Positions 1 through 8,999 of a stretch of 64,000 nt of DNA are shown piece by piece. Within the stretch, counting starts at the first letter, position 1; every line of letters starts with the position of its first letter. The notes under the pieces were generated by a model. That model searched no databases and had not been told where the DNA came from. It worked only from the letters and a program-made list of their open reading frames with translations. Source of the DNA: Brachynemurus nebulosus (Eukaryota; Arthropoda; Insecta; Neuroptera; Myrmeleontidae); contig JAPWDM010000074.1 in NCBI GenBank assembly GCA_035578155.1, forward strand, positions 1-64,000, given 5' to 3'. The position numbers and the translations under genes were made by a program.

Positions 1-335
1 GGCTGGTTTTCGGCGTCATCAAACAAATTTGAAATCCATTTCTTCTTTTTACTGCCCTTGACGTATATGACATCAAACTTCTTTAATATAGGTTTCAATA
101 TGGTATGAAGTTTTTTGTACGGAATAAATCCATACGACCAAGGTATCCCATGCCAATTTCAGCAAAGCCAACGTGCAGCAACCCGTTCATATTTCTTCGG
201 CAACTCGTTGAAATCAAACGGTGCATCGAATATAAGATGTAGTATTTCATCCGAATTTTCCGCAACGATACCAACTTCTTTAAAATAAAATTCGTTGTTA
301 GCTCCTTGATAGCCTTGTATATCAAGAAACGCCAT
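1..335 (-). pseudogene. DIQGYQG-type small protein of the integrated element, partial, one stop
   Basis: Reading starts at the ATG at 335-333 and runs off the left window edge. There are 58 sense codons, an in-frame TGA at 161-159, then 52 more codons with no further stop. The N-terminus holds the motif DIQGYQG, followed by alternating hydrophobic strands. After the stop the frame continues with a WHGIPW motif and a lysine-rich YVKGSKKKKW motif. The continued coding character on both sides of the TGA suggests one recent nonsense change rather than a natural end. The start is supported by a TATA box and initiator just upstream. I recall similar small proteins beside PolB genes in integrated insect elements but cannot name a function. 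Partial at the left edge. Confidence 0.6.
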
Positions 336-353
336 TTTTTATCGCCACCGTAG

Positions 354-391
354 AACTGAATTTACTCACACAATCCACAACTTTATATAAA
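354..391 (-). promoter_or_regulatory. Core promoter of the DIQGYQG gene (TATA plus initiator)
   Basis: On the minus strand TTATATAAAG (390-381) is followed about 30 bp later by TCAGTT (359-354), a textbook arthropod initiator. The ATG lies about 20 bp further on, giving a very short leader. Confidence 0.65.
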
Positions 392-497
392 ATAATTAAA
401 ATTCGTGAGGATAGTTAATTTGTGGGATGTATCCGAAAATGGATACTACTAATAGCTATTGCTAGTTAACCATCAAATTACAAACTGTTAATAATAT

Positions 498-881
498 TTA
501 GCACATTACTGAGTACCATGTTCTTTTCACTTTAAGACCTAATGATTTAAGGAATGCTAAATTTTCGGGTGAAATGTGTTGTCGCTTAAAAGTTTTACGT
601 TTAATGATCTTAGGTTTCGAAAGTCCTTTGCTAGGTTGTCTAGTGGTGGACTGCTCTGAATTGTAAATTATCATGGTTCGAAATGCAATTGTTTTACCAC
701 GAAATTGTTTTTTCAGCGAAAGAGATGTTAACTCTTTGACAACCACCGGTAAATTGACAATATTTTGTGTAAGTTTAACTATTTTATACCCTTTAACCAT
801 GATAATGTATATGAGCCCTTTAACCATGATAAGGTGTATGAGCTCTTTAACCATGATAAGGTGTCTGAGCTCTTTAACCAT
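498..881 (-). CDS. Small basic protein, possible element gene
   Basis: Open frame of 127 codons on the minus strand. The first 35 or so residues are encoded by the complement of a 27-bp tandem repeat, so three ATGs (881 and the two following repeat copies) are equivalent possible starts. The C-terminal half is non-repetitive, rich in Lys and Arg (KPKIIKRKTFKRQ), and ends in an ENLAFLKSLGLKVKR segment that looks like a conserved tail. Function unknown. It lies between the DIQGYQG gene and the minisatellite. The opposite strand of the repeat encodes heptads (see the repeat entries), so the true gene may combine parts of both strands in an ancestral arrangement since inverted. Whether this frame is expressed is uncertain. 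Confidence 0.35.
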   Translation of the reverse strand: MVKELRHLIMVKELIHLIMVKGLIYIIMVKGYKIVKLTQNIVNLPVVVKELTSLSLKKQFRGKTIAFRTMIIYNSEQSTTRQPSKGLSKPKIIKRKTFKRQHISPENLAFLKSLGLKVKRTWYSVMC

Positions 882-950
882 GATAAGGTGTATGAGCTCT
901 TTAAGGATGATAAGGTGTATGAGCTCTTTAAGGACGATAAGGTGTATGAG
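788..950 (+). repeat. 27-bp minisatellite, six copies, coding-like on plus
   Basis: The unit TTTAACCATGATAAGGTGTA.. recurs every 27 bp (at about 797, 824, 851, 878, 905, 932). On the plus strand it reads as a nine-residue unit FNHDKVYEL with conservative changes (FKDDKVYEL in the last two copies). It flows without a frame change into the 21-bp repeat that follows. Confidence 0.8.
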
Positions 951-1325
951 TCACTCCGGGAGCAAAATGAGTCGCTCCGGGAGCAAAATGAGTCACTCTG
1001 GGAGCAAAATGAGTCACTCCGGGAGCATGTGAGTCACTCGTTGGAGTCAAATGAGTCACTCCGGGAGCAAAATGAGTCACTCCGGGAGCAAAATGAGTTA
1101 CTCTGGGAGCAAAATGAGTCACTCCGGGAGCAAAATGAGTCACTCCGAGAGCAAAATGAGTAACTCCGGGAGCAATATGAGTCACTCCGGGAGCAAAATG
1201 AGTCGCTCCGGGAGCAAAATGAGTCACTCCGGGAGCAATATGAGTCACTCCGGGAGCAAAATGAGTCACTCCGGGAGCATGTGAGTCACTCGTTGGAGTC
1301 AAATGAGTCGCTCGGTGAAGCAAAT
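951..1325 (+). repeat. 21-bp minisatellite encoding heptads (SLREQNE)
   Basis: About 18 copies of a 21-bp unit (GAGTCACTCCGGGAGCAAAA..). On the plus strand each unit encodes one heptad, SLREQNE, the pattern of a coiled coil. One copy carries TAA at 1161-1163, after which the heptads continue to about 1346. A variant module with GTTGGAG recurs at about 1026 and 1278, exactly 252 bp (12 units) apart, which shows a higher-order duplication. No ATG opens this frame nearby. The complementary strand is open as a Pro-rich THFAPGV repeat, which I regard as a shadow. Confidence 0.75.
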
Positions 1326-1333
1326 GAGCTAAG

Positions 1334-1372
1334 TATATATAAGTAGAGAAGCAATAAATCTTTGAACAGTTA
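1334..1372 (+). promoter_or_regulatory. Candidate core promoter of the C2H2 gene
   Basis: TATATATAAG at 1334-1343 is followed about 30 bp later by AACAGTTATTC, an acceptable initiator. The ATG is at 1412, giving a leader of about 45 nt. Confidence 0.5.
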
Positions 1373-1411
1373 TTCATTTACTAGCGAACGCTTCAGACCT
1401 CCCGCTAAACG

Positions 1412-2455
1412 ATGTATAATTGTGATTTTTGTGGTAAAGCATTTACGCGAAAGTCTAATCTTTCTAGACACTTAAATGCTCAACATAATTCGTTAAGCAA
1501 TATTAATGATGGTACGATTGGAAAGAATGATAACTCATCAAGCAAATTCATACCATATGATGCTAATAATAAAACACCTGATGATATCTCTATATCTAGA
1601 TTTGATGATAATGATGATGAAAATTCATCTCAACTACAGCATGATATTGATTACTCTGAAGCAATCTTGAATCCGTTTGACCAAAAAAGGATAGATGCTG
1701 CAACTGAAGCCATTCAAACCAAATTTAACTCTTTGAAAAGAGGAGAAAACCGTCGTCAATCTGAAAACGAGAAAGATAGTTGGTCTAATGAAAGTAAGCA
1801 AGTAAATCACTTAACAGCAATTAATAACAATTGCAATGAAACAACCTCCTCTTCACAACTAACTAAACTTCTAGGAACTGCTTTAGATATTATAATGTTA
1901 AAAGAGGTTCGAAACGCTGACTCGGAAAATGAAGCGAAAATTGTCAATCAGGTTAAACCAATAAGCTTAAAACGTCATATAGCTTCAAATGAAAATGTCG
2001 AAAACGGGACCTTAGCTAAGCATTTTAAGCAAGACAACTTGAGAGAGTCTAGAAATGTTAACATACAATCGAAAAAAATAAAATACTGGCATAATCCTAA
2101 TACTTTAATAGATGAATTACAACGTTTATACGAGACTTCAGAGACTGGTGAAAAAATACTCAATATTATTCGAAGTTTAGAGGAAAATAAAAATATGTTG
2201 TTGTTTAACGTTTACGATCGAGAAGATTTAATCAAAGAGTTAAATGCTTTAAAAGAAACTACTGTTGGTCGAGAAATATTCTCTATACTTCGCGAACTTC
2301 AAAAGGCTGATGTTATTGAGCCACTAGGTGATTATCTGGATGAAACTGATAAAGAAGATGCTAGCGATTATGATGATGATTATGATGAACACCACCGTAT
2401 AAGAAGCAGCAGTTATCCCTCATTGAAGTGTATATTTTATTTTTATATTTTTTAA
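1412..2455 (+). CDS. C2H2 zinc-finger protein of the integrated element
   Basis: A 347-residue protein. Residues 2-25 form one classical C2H2 finger (C4, C7, H20, H25, with FTRKSNLSRH in the recognition helix), so nucleic-acid binding is likely. Residues 60-80 and 306-326 are strongly acidic, and the middle (100-220) is polar and probably disordered. Residues 228-261 and 270-301 are two copies of one helical module (LIxEL..L.ET..G.EI..I.R.L). The last 20 residues become hydrophobic and aromatic and may not belong to the native protein. It is transcribed towards the minus-strand genes, with AATAAA at 2489. It sits with PolB in what looks like one element, so a replication or transcription role for that element is plausible but inferred. 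Confidence 0.7.
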   Translation: MYNCDFCGKAFTRKSNLSRHLNAQHNSLSNINDGTIGKNDNSSSKFIPYDANNKTPDDISISRFDDNDDENSSQLQHDIDYSEAILNPFDQKRIDAATEAIQTKFNSLKRGENRRQSENEKDSWSNESKQVNHLTAINNNCNETTSSSQLTKLLGTALDIIMLKEVRNADSENEAKIVNQVKPISLKRHIASNENVENGTLAKHFKQDNLRESRNVNIQSKKIKYWHNPNTLIDELQRLYETSETGEKILNIIRSLEENKNMLLFNVYDREDLIKELNALKETTVGREIFSILRELQKADVIEPLGDYLDETDKEDASDYDDDYDEHHRIRSSSYPSLKCIFYFYIF

Positions 2456-2663
2456 CCCTGTAAGATAAAAAGGTTTTTTTTTTTTTCAAATAAATAACAC
2501 ATATATGTAAATAATTATTGTTCTTTATTTTTAAAATATAAATATGAATACAAAATATTTTCACAGTAAATGTATATGTAATACTTTTTACAATAAATGT
2601 TTTGTATATGAAATATTTTTTTACAATAAATGTATATGAAATATTTTTTACAATAAATAAATA
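2456..2663. terminator. Convergent 3' ends with polyadenylation signals on both strands
   Basis: AT-rich spacer between convergent genes. AATAAA on plus at 2489-2494 serves the C2H2 gene. AATAAA on minus (TTTATT at 2524-2529) serves the 249-residue gene. A short unit around ACAATAAATGTATATGAAAT is repeated three times between 2568 and 2660. Confidence 0.6.
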
Positions 2664-3413
2664 TTAAAAATTGTATGATTTGTTTATATATTCAATAAGA
2701 CCCGAACGTAATTGTTTCATGTTTTCAGGTAACTGATCCCATACTTGACAAATTCGTTGTGCATATTCGGGTATCATATATGCATACAGATGTTGCACCC
2801 AAATATCATATTTCAATAGTTGTTTTGTTAAGTATAATAACATATCGAAATTTCTGACTTTTGTATACAAATAAGGATGAGTCAGAAATATGTCTTCAAC
2901 GTGTGAAATCCGTGTTGCAAATGTCAATGGTTCACCAACAGGCGGTTGAAAGTTTTCCTCCATTTTCACGCCATTCTTGCACATTTCACAGCGAATTTTC
3001 AAACCAGGTGGTCCATCAATATGATCTTGTTGCCATGGTCGATTATAATGTTCAAAACATGGTTCACATTCTTGAAACATGGCTCGATAATCGGATGGTA
3101 ACCAAATCCAGGCGCGTTGTATGATTTTCGCACCATAACTTTTCAGCACATTCAAACTGATCCACTTGTAGATTTGAAGAAATGTTTCCAAAGTCAGTTC
3201 ATTCAGTAGCATTGGTTCACGTTCGAAAAATTCACCAATTGAAACATCCATTTTATCCCACTCCATTGATTCCGGTTCAGACAATTTCAAATTTTGCATT
3301 TTTACAATAGCATCAATTGTTTTTTCGTAGGTATCAACCCGTTTACGTAGTTTATCCAGTTCACTTGAAAATATTTGTAGCCGTTTCCAGTAAGCCGATG
3401 ATGACGATGCCAT
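2664..3413 (-). CDS. Orphan 249-residue protein downstream of PolB
   Basis: The first ATG is at 3413-3411; an upstream in-frame GTG at 3419 is unlikely as a eukaryotic start. The protein is intact. It opens with a Ser-rich patch, then a predicted coiled-coil stretch (residues 10-45), then a helical body containing a CEPCFEH motif (around residue 115) and an IRCEMC motif (around 140), which together could bind one zinc ion. It starts only 13 bp after the PolB stop on the same strand, so it is either read from a promoter inside the PolB 3' end or translated from a shared transcript. I do not recognise the family. Its intact frame beside a broken PolB suggests the element decayed recently. Confidence 0.65.
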   Translation of the reverse strand: MASSSSAYWKRLQIFSSELDKLRKRVDTYEKTIDAIVKMQNLKLSEPESMEWDKMDVSIGEFFEREPMLLNELTLETFLQIYKWISLNVLKSYGAKIIQRAWIWLPSDYRAMFQECEPCFEHYNRPWQQDHIDGPPGLKIRCEMCKNGVKMEENFQPPVGEPLTFATRISHVEDIFLTHPYLYTKVRNFDMLLYLTKQLLKYDIWVQHLYAYMIPEYAQRICQVWDQLPENMKQLRSGLIEYINKSYNF

Positions 3414-3426
3414 TTCCACTTGCGTA

Positions 3427-6400
3427 CTAATTTAATGAGTAATGTCCCCATGCTAAAGTATCCGTTTCCCCCTCCACAATATGTCGTTTCGTATCGTACG
3501 GGCTGAGCGCCACCTTGTTCTGAGTTACACTATACACGTTATGTTTTTTCGATTGTATCAGGTTTTGTTGTCGGTTTATGATTGTATTTTGTTTTAGACA
3601 GTCCACGTAATCGTTGAAAGTTATCGTTTTCTTAACCACAGAGTTCTTTACACCTTTCGCTTTCTTCGTGTGATCCTCGCCGTCCACTTGACAACTATAC
3701 ATTTTCGATCTTAAGCCCACAAATTTTGTAAAGATTCGACCATTTAGCTCATCCTTCATTAACCCGGGTATTTTCTTATTGACTCTTGGCATGTTATATT
3801 GATTATCCGCGTTGTAATCCGACGTATCGAAGTATTAAATATCTCGTTTCATTATTTCGTAAATATCTGGGCATTTTATCTCGTAAATCAATGAATCCGT
3901 GTCTGTGTAGAGTAATTTGCTGTTGTTCCCGAACGTTGGCTGTATGTAGTTGTAATGAAAATCGTAGACACATGTTTTCGAAATATCCAGAATTGCTTGC
4001 CCGACGTATATTGGTTTGTTCATAAACACTTCCGTTTTCCGTAGTTCGACTGCGATAAGATTCTCGTCAAATATGGTGCGGCTGTGGAAATTCGGTTTTG
4101 CTATCATAACTTCCGCACCATATCGTCCATACCATTTCGTTAACAGTTTCACAATCGAGTGTTTCCGTACGTTTTCCATCGTTTTCCCGAAGACCGCGTT
4201 GTTGAGTAGCTTGTAGAGATTTTTCTCGAATTCGTTTCCCGCCGTTTGTCTTAGAGCTGTGTTTAAATCTATGTAGGATTTAAGCCATGGTGATTGATCG
4301 AATTGTAGCACTCTATGTATTTTCTTTAATTTCATCCCGTGTTGTAGACATTGTTTCAGGTTCCGATAGTGTATCACGTATTTCTGTTTGTTGTATAGCG
4401 TTGCCAGTAACATTTCCTGTTTAGTACCGGGTGCACACATTCTCTCTGGACATAATGGTAAATCGTTGTGTTTATCATGCAGTTCTCTCGGGTATTCCAA
4501 ATCCACTTCCAGTAAATATCCTATTGGTGAATCATCAGGTATTTGTTGAACATCTATCTCGGTATTATCCATCCATTTGAAATTTCCCGTTGGTAAGTAT
4601 TGTGACATTGCCCATCCATATAAGTTGTTCACGTCATAGTACATCAGGTATTTTGATTCCTCGTCCGGATCGTAGGTGTTCATATATTTATTGTTTGCTG
4701 TCGCGTATCGGTTACTACACTGGCTCAATCCACCTCGAATACCACGTTCAATGAATAATAATTGGTCCACATCAGATATCAGTTCTAACTCTACTTTTGT
4801 ATATTTTAAGGCTGCATCCCACGTAAGTCCCGGCGTCGTGTAGTAATGAGCAGGATCCAATCCGTGTGTGCGCATGCACGTATCCCGAAAATTCTCGAAA
4901 ACATCCGCGAGTAGTAGTATGTCCGTTTTCATATATAAATCCGAGTATTCTCCAAGCGTCTGTATGTTGAATGTATCCCAAACTTTTTGTGCGTGTGTAT
5001 AGTCATCCATGGTAATATCGTTATCGTTCAGTTGATTGTAGAATTTCTCCCGTGATGGTAAACATGTTTCTTCCAATTTATCCCAGCTAGATATGTAGTC
5101 GTACGGAAAAACACCTTTGCGCGTAAGTAATTTGTAGTCGGTATCCGGAAATTGTGATTTAACTATGTTGAACTCGTTGAGATATGAAGATAATTTATCC
5201 AAACTTGATGCCATAAATCGGAAAGAGTCGATGAATCTAAATGTAATTTCACTGCCCGTAACATGTTTAGTGAATGCAATATATCGTTCCTTGTTGATTG
5301 GTAGTAAGTCGACACGTCCCTCGAATGCTGTTGCTATATCCTTTATTACGAAATGTGCATCATAACCACTCAAGTTGTGGAATACAACAGGAATCATATG
5401 AAAATCCTTATAATTCAAGTTGCATCCCTTGTGCGCAGGTCCATTGTATTCGCCGGTGAAGTGGTTATGATCACGAACCACAATATCCTCAGGTTTGAAT
5501 GGTTTCTCGCAGATGTGGCACCCGGTACTTCGTTGTTTAAGTTGCTGTTGTTCCTCTGGTGTTAACTCGTTCATTGGTATTATGTTGTCATATATGGGTT
5601 CCAAGATATTTTCACGTAACGTTGCCAGTTCTTCCGCGAACCATTTTTCGCAATTTGGCCCGCGGTATGATCTATAGTAACTTAACTGGTTGTTGTAGGA
5701 GCAGTGAAAGTAGTAACCGATACTGTATGCCCGATGTTGTTGATACGTTGTCGTGTTTTTCCGATTTTCGTTATCCGTCACAGGTTGTAGGAATGATTCC
5801 ACGTCCGCGTAAATTATAAATGGAACACGTTTCTTGTTGCTATAGTTCTTGAACGATATGTATTTGCTTTTCCCTCCTGGCATTATCACCCGACAGTTGT
5901 TCATGTTCACGCAGTCTTCTGTATGTTTTATCAGTTTATCTTCTGTACGAAAGTAATTTAAGCATCGATCACAGATGTATTTTTTTCCATTACGATTTGA
6001 TAGTTGTCTTGACACGAGTCGCGATAAGTCCTTAATCCAGCAGAAATGGTAGCGTAAATCTTGCTCGTTGTCCTGTTCGTTGTCCTCATCCTCGTAATAC
6101 TCGTTCTGGATCATTAAAAGGTTTATGTGGTTTTGTTTCTTCTCTTTTGTTAGCGCAGCAGGTACGGTTTCAAAATGTCCATTTTGTTTTTTTAGCATAA
6201 ACACGTTGACTGATATTGTTGGGTTCTGTTTCTCGAATTTGCTCAGTTGTTGGATCGTCATTGGAAATTGTATCCCGTCTAAATTTAGCACCGTTGAGTA
6301 GTGTGGGTAAGAGCTGGTTCGATATGGATGATTACCCCGTGTAGCTGGATAAAGTGCAGATACCACTGCCCACGCGAAACAGGCGTCATCGTTGAAGTTC

Positions 6401-7308
6401 TGGATGTTGATACATGCTTGTTTTCGTTTTATTTCCTGCGGCAATTCGATGTAGCTTGATCCACGAAAAGGTGTGTATTTGTTCACGTTCACGGCTAGGT
6501 TAATTATGGAGGACAATGCCCACCCGCTCCCCGACTCGGCAAATTCGCTCAGTTTTCTTAGAATTGGTTCCTGTACGTGTTCCACGAAGCATTGTTTTAG
6601 GTTTGTTCCACGATCTATAATGATATTTGGCGTATTGAAATGTTTCATATCGTATTTGTCCTCGTCACCATCAGTTTTCACAAATAACCCGCAAAACGTT
6701 GTGTTGACTTTTATCGTTAGGTATTGTTTCAGAATATTTTTTATGCGTCGGGTGAACATTGACCTTGCGTCCTCTAAAAAGTCCTTTGGCTCTATGTGCG
6801 TTATGTTGGTAACCACTCCCGTTCGTATCCGGCTCGCAAATGCTGATTCAACGTCCGCCCACTGGATTCGGTCCGACTGTTCCCTTTGATTTCGATTCAT
6901 ACCAGCACCTAAAACAATCAACATATTAAAATTATTTATCAAATTTATAAAAAATCATTAACAAAAAAAAAAAAAATTTATATTTAAAAAACTTACCATG
7001 TTGATATATTAAAATTATAAAGAAATCATTAAAAAATAAATTTATATTTGAAAAAACTTACCATGTTTTCGTAGCGCCTTCAATCTGATTCGAAATCCTT
7101 TAATTTTTCCCGCACATGATTCAAAATGTTTGCGTTGTCCCAAGTTTTCCGCTCCACGAATTGCCTTATTTATTAGTCTCACGTTTGTACTTGTATGTTT
7201 TAACCATTTTTCCAATTCATCTGCATCCCGAGTATCCATTTCCAATAATGATAGCGCGTTTCGTACATTTTCAACCATTCTAGTTGTCACGTCGTTTAAT
7301 GAAGCCAT
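3427..7308 (-). pseudogene. Protein-primed-type family B DNA polymerase (Polinton/adintovirus-like), one internal stop, one intron
   Basis: Exon 1 is 7308-7062 and exon 2 is 6908-3427, about 1242 codons in all. In spliced numbering the exonuclease motifs are YADVES (about 449), HNLSGYD (about 593) and YMKTD (about 741). The polymerase motifs are A, DVNNLYG (about 841); B, LLNNAVFGKT (about 983); and C, YTDTDS (about 1083). Extra modules are a C2H2-like finger (about 395-415) and an HNH/endonuclease-VII-like block with CHIC and RDHNHF (about 546-580). A TAA at 3837-3835 interrupts the frame at about codon 1107. The remaining 135 codons stay in frame and keep typical C-terminal motifs (GLMKDE, GLRSKMY), so the gene looks disabled by a single change. 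This enzyme class replicates linear DNA elements from a protein primer; the primer itself is not seen here. Confidence 0.9.
6909..7061 (-). other. Spliceosomal intron of the PolB gene with a duplicated donor
   Basis: The donor CATG|GTAAGT (7065-7056) and acceptor TTGATTGTTTTAG|GTGC (exon resumes at 6908) make a 153-bp phase-1 intron. Joining them keeps the frame through a split Gly codon into AGMNRN. The donor-proximal 65 bp is tandemly duplicated, so a second identical CATGGTAAGT lies at 7000-6991. Its use would change the frame because 65 is not a multiple of 3. Confidence 0.8.
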
Positions 7309-7370
7309 TGTTGTATTTTAATCTCGATACAAATTCTTGCAACAATAACAATATTAACTGCTTGAATTTT

Positions 7371-7413
7371 GCTGAAGAAGTGATTTGAGGCGGCACGCAG
7401 ACCTCAATTTATA
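7371..7413 (-). promoter_or_regulatory. Core promoter of PolB
   Basis: TATAAATT on minus (7413-7406) lies about 32 bp before a TCACTTC initiator (7383-7377), with a second TTCAGC 8 bp later. The leader to the ATG at 7308 is about 70 nt. Confidence 0.55.
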
Positions 7414-8000
7414 CGATTTTGACTGCTCGAAAAATTCTGGAGGGGAATCACAAAAAATGCTGGCTCAGAATTTTTACAACGCAAATAACCGAAGGTCATA
7501 TGTCAAATTCCGAGAAATTTATTTCGCATTTGAAACCTAATAAAAGAATTGCTGACTAATCTTAAATAAACATTTTTTAAAATTAAACCTTAAATAAACA
7601 AATTGAAAAAACCCCCGATTATTATCAGGCCATAAATTAAAAATTCCGAGAAAACTATTTCATATTTGAAATCAAACAAAGAAATTGCTGTGTTGTCAAA
7701 ATCTTAAATAAACATTTTTTAAATTAAAACTTATATAAATAAACAAATTAAAAAAATATCTGAATATGAGTCAGCAAAACATAGCTAAATTAATAATTTA
7801 CGATGACATTAATGTAAACAAATTCCTGGAACTGACAAGTTGTGACTTGCTTTTAAATAAAATTCCCCTCTGGCTATGATGCAAACATACCATGGAATTA
7901 CATCATCCTAAGTCAGCTAAAAAAATCTTAAATAAACAAACTCAAACCGTATAAAGTCACGAGTTTTTATTAAATAAACAATTAACTTGACTCATATACA
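7414..8000. other. Probable terminal non-coding part of the viral-like element
   Basis: AT-rich DNA with a diverged tandem duplication of about 135 bp (copies near 7504-7590 and 7638-7730, both with CCGAGAAA and ATTGCTG words). A CTTAAATAAAC word is repeated at about 7561, 7590, 7712 and 7927. A 37-codon frame on plus (7766-7879, MSQQNIAKLIIYDD) is too short to call. No clear terminal inverted repeat can be paired inside the window because the other end is missing. Confidence 0.4.
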
Positions 8001-8015
8001 AAAAAAACCTCAAGT

Positions 8016-8470
8016 ACAGCTGACACCCAAATTTCCGGCAGTACAGTAGCGGTCAGAAATCTGGACCCCGGAGTCTGGTTTTAAAATCTAGCGCTTGGTA
8101 CAGTGCCCCCACAAAATTTAGCGGCCACCCCGTGGGTTAGGGTATTCCCCACATTTTTGACTTGGTAATGTACCTTTCGTTTAAAATGACGCAATTAAGG
8201 CAAGCGCGTGTTGGGGTCAAGGTTTGCACGTACAGTGCGCTTCAAAAACTGATCGGACACCTTTTTGGCCAGGGGGGCCCGCACTTTTGACACGGCAGTG
8301 TACCAAAAATTTAAGTACAGTACGGTGTCAAAAGTTTAGGGCCACCCCCGAGTTAGGGTATTCCCACATTTTTGACGCGGTAGTGTACCCCATCTATCAA
8401 GTTATAACCTAAAATTCAGTCTGCGCATGCGTCGTGTACTTAAATTCAGTCTGCGCATGCGTTAGGTTTG
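8016..8470. mobile_element. Tc1/mariner-like terminal repeats (MITE debris)
   Basis: Several TA-flanked termini of the type TACAGTRCG..TCAAAAGT follow each other, for example TACAGTGCGCTTCAAAAACT at about 8230, CGGCAGTGTACC at about 8294 and TACAGTACGGTGTCAAAAG at about 8316. CAGT next to TA is the hallmark of Tc1/mariner ends. The same words form a full palindrome at 28.0-28.3 kb. A direct repeat containing TTCAGTCTGCGCATGCGT lies at 8413-8461. Confidence 0.5.
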
Positions 8471-8838
8471 CATTCAAAAACTACGTCAGTGCTGGCGGGT
8501 AATGGGTTAACACAAAACCAAATTGTTATAAGTAAATTGTGATGACGCATAATGGGTTAACATAAATTAATTTGGTTGCTGGTAATGACTCATCTCTTAC
8601 GAATTTCAAGGCCAACAGTATGAGCGAGTGTGGGGTCAAATGTCAACAACAAATTTTGATACATGTACTTGGTACGTGCCGGGTCAAAGGTCAAGTTTTG
8701 CACATCGATACAGTTTGATGACTCATCAGTTCGGAATGTGTAGTACCGTAAAGTCACACGATTTCAACCATTGGCAAAAGGGTTCAAGTTGCTTAGTTTT
8801 GCGGTGGCCCCGTTCTCTCCTAGCCTATCTACTATAAG
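8471..8838. other. Non-coding, no feature recognised
   Basis: Mixed-composition DNA. The word GGTAATGGGTTAACA-like is repeated near 8500 and 8550. I see no gene. Confidence 0.3.
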
Positions 8839-8984
<146 letters not shown>

Positions 8985-8999
8985 CAGCTATATTGTCAA

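Noticed and set aside
928..1377. 149-codon minus-strand frame with THFAPGV repeats
   Set aside because: Complement of the 21-bp minisatellite. The plus strand gives better-formed heptads, and this frame has no non-repetitive domain.
3411..3419. GTG at 3419 as the start of the 249-residue gene
   Set aside because: A eukaryotic mRNA would use the ATG two codons later.
4772..6889. Plus- and minus-strand frames of 60-138 codons overlapping PolB
   Set aside because: Shadows of the polymerase coding sequence in other frames.
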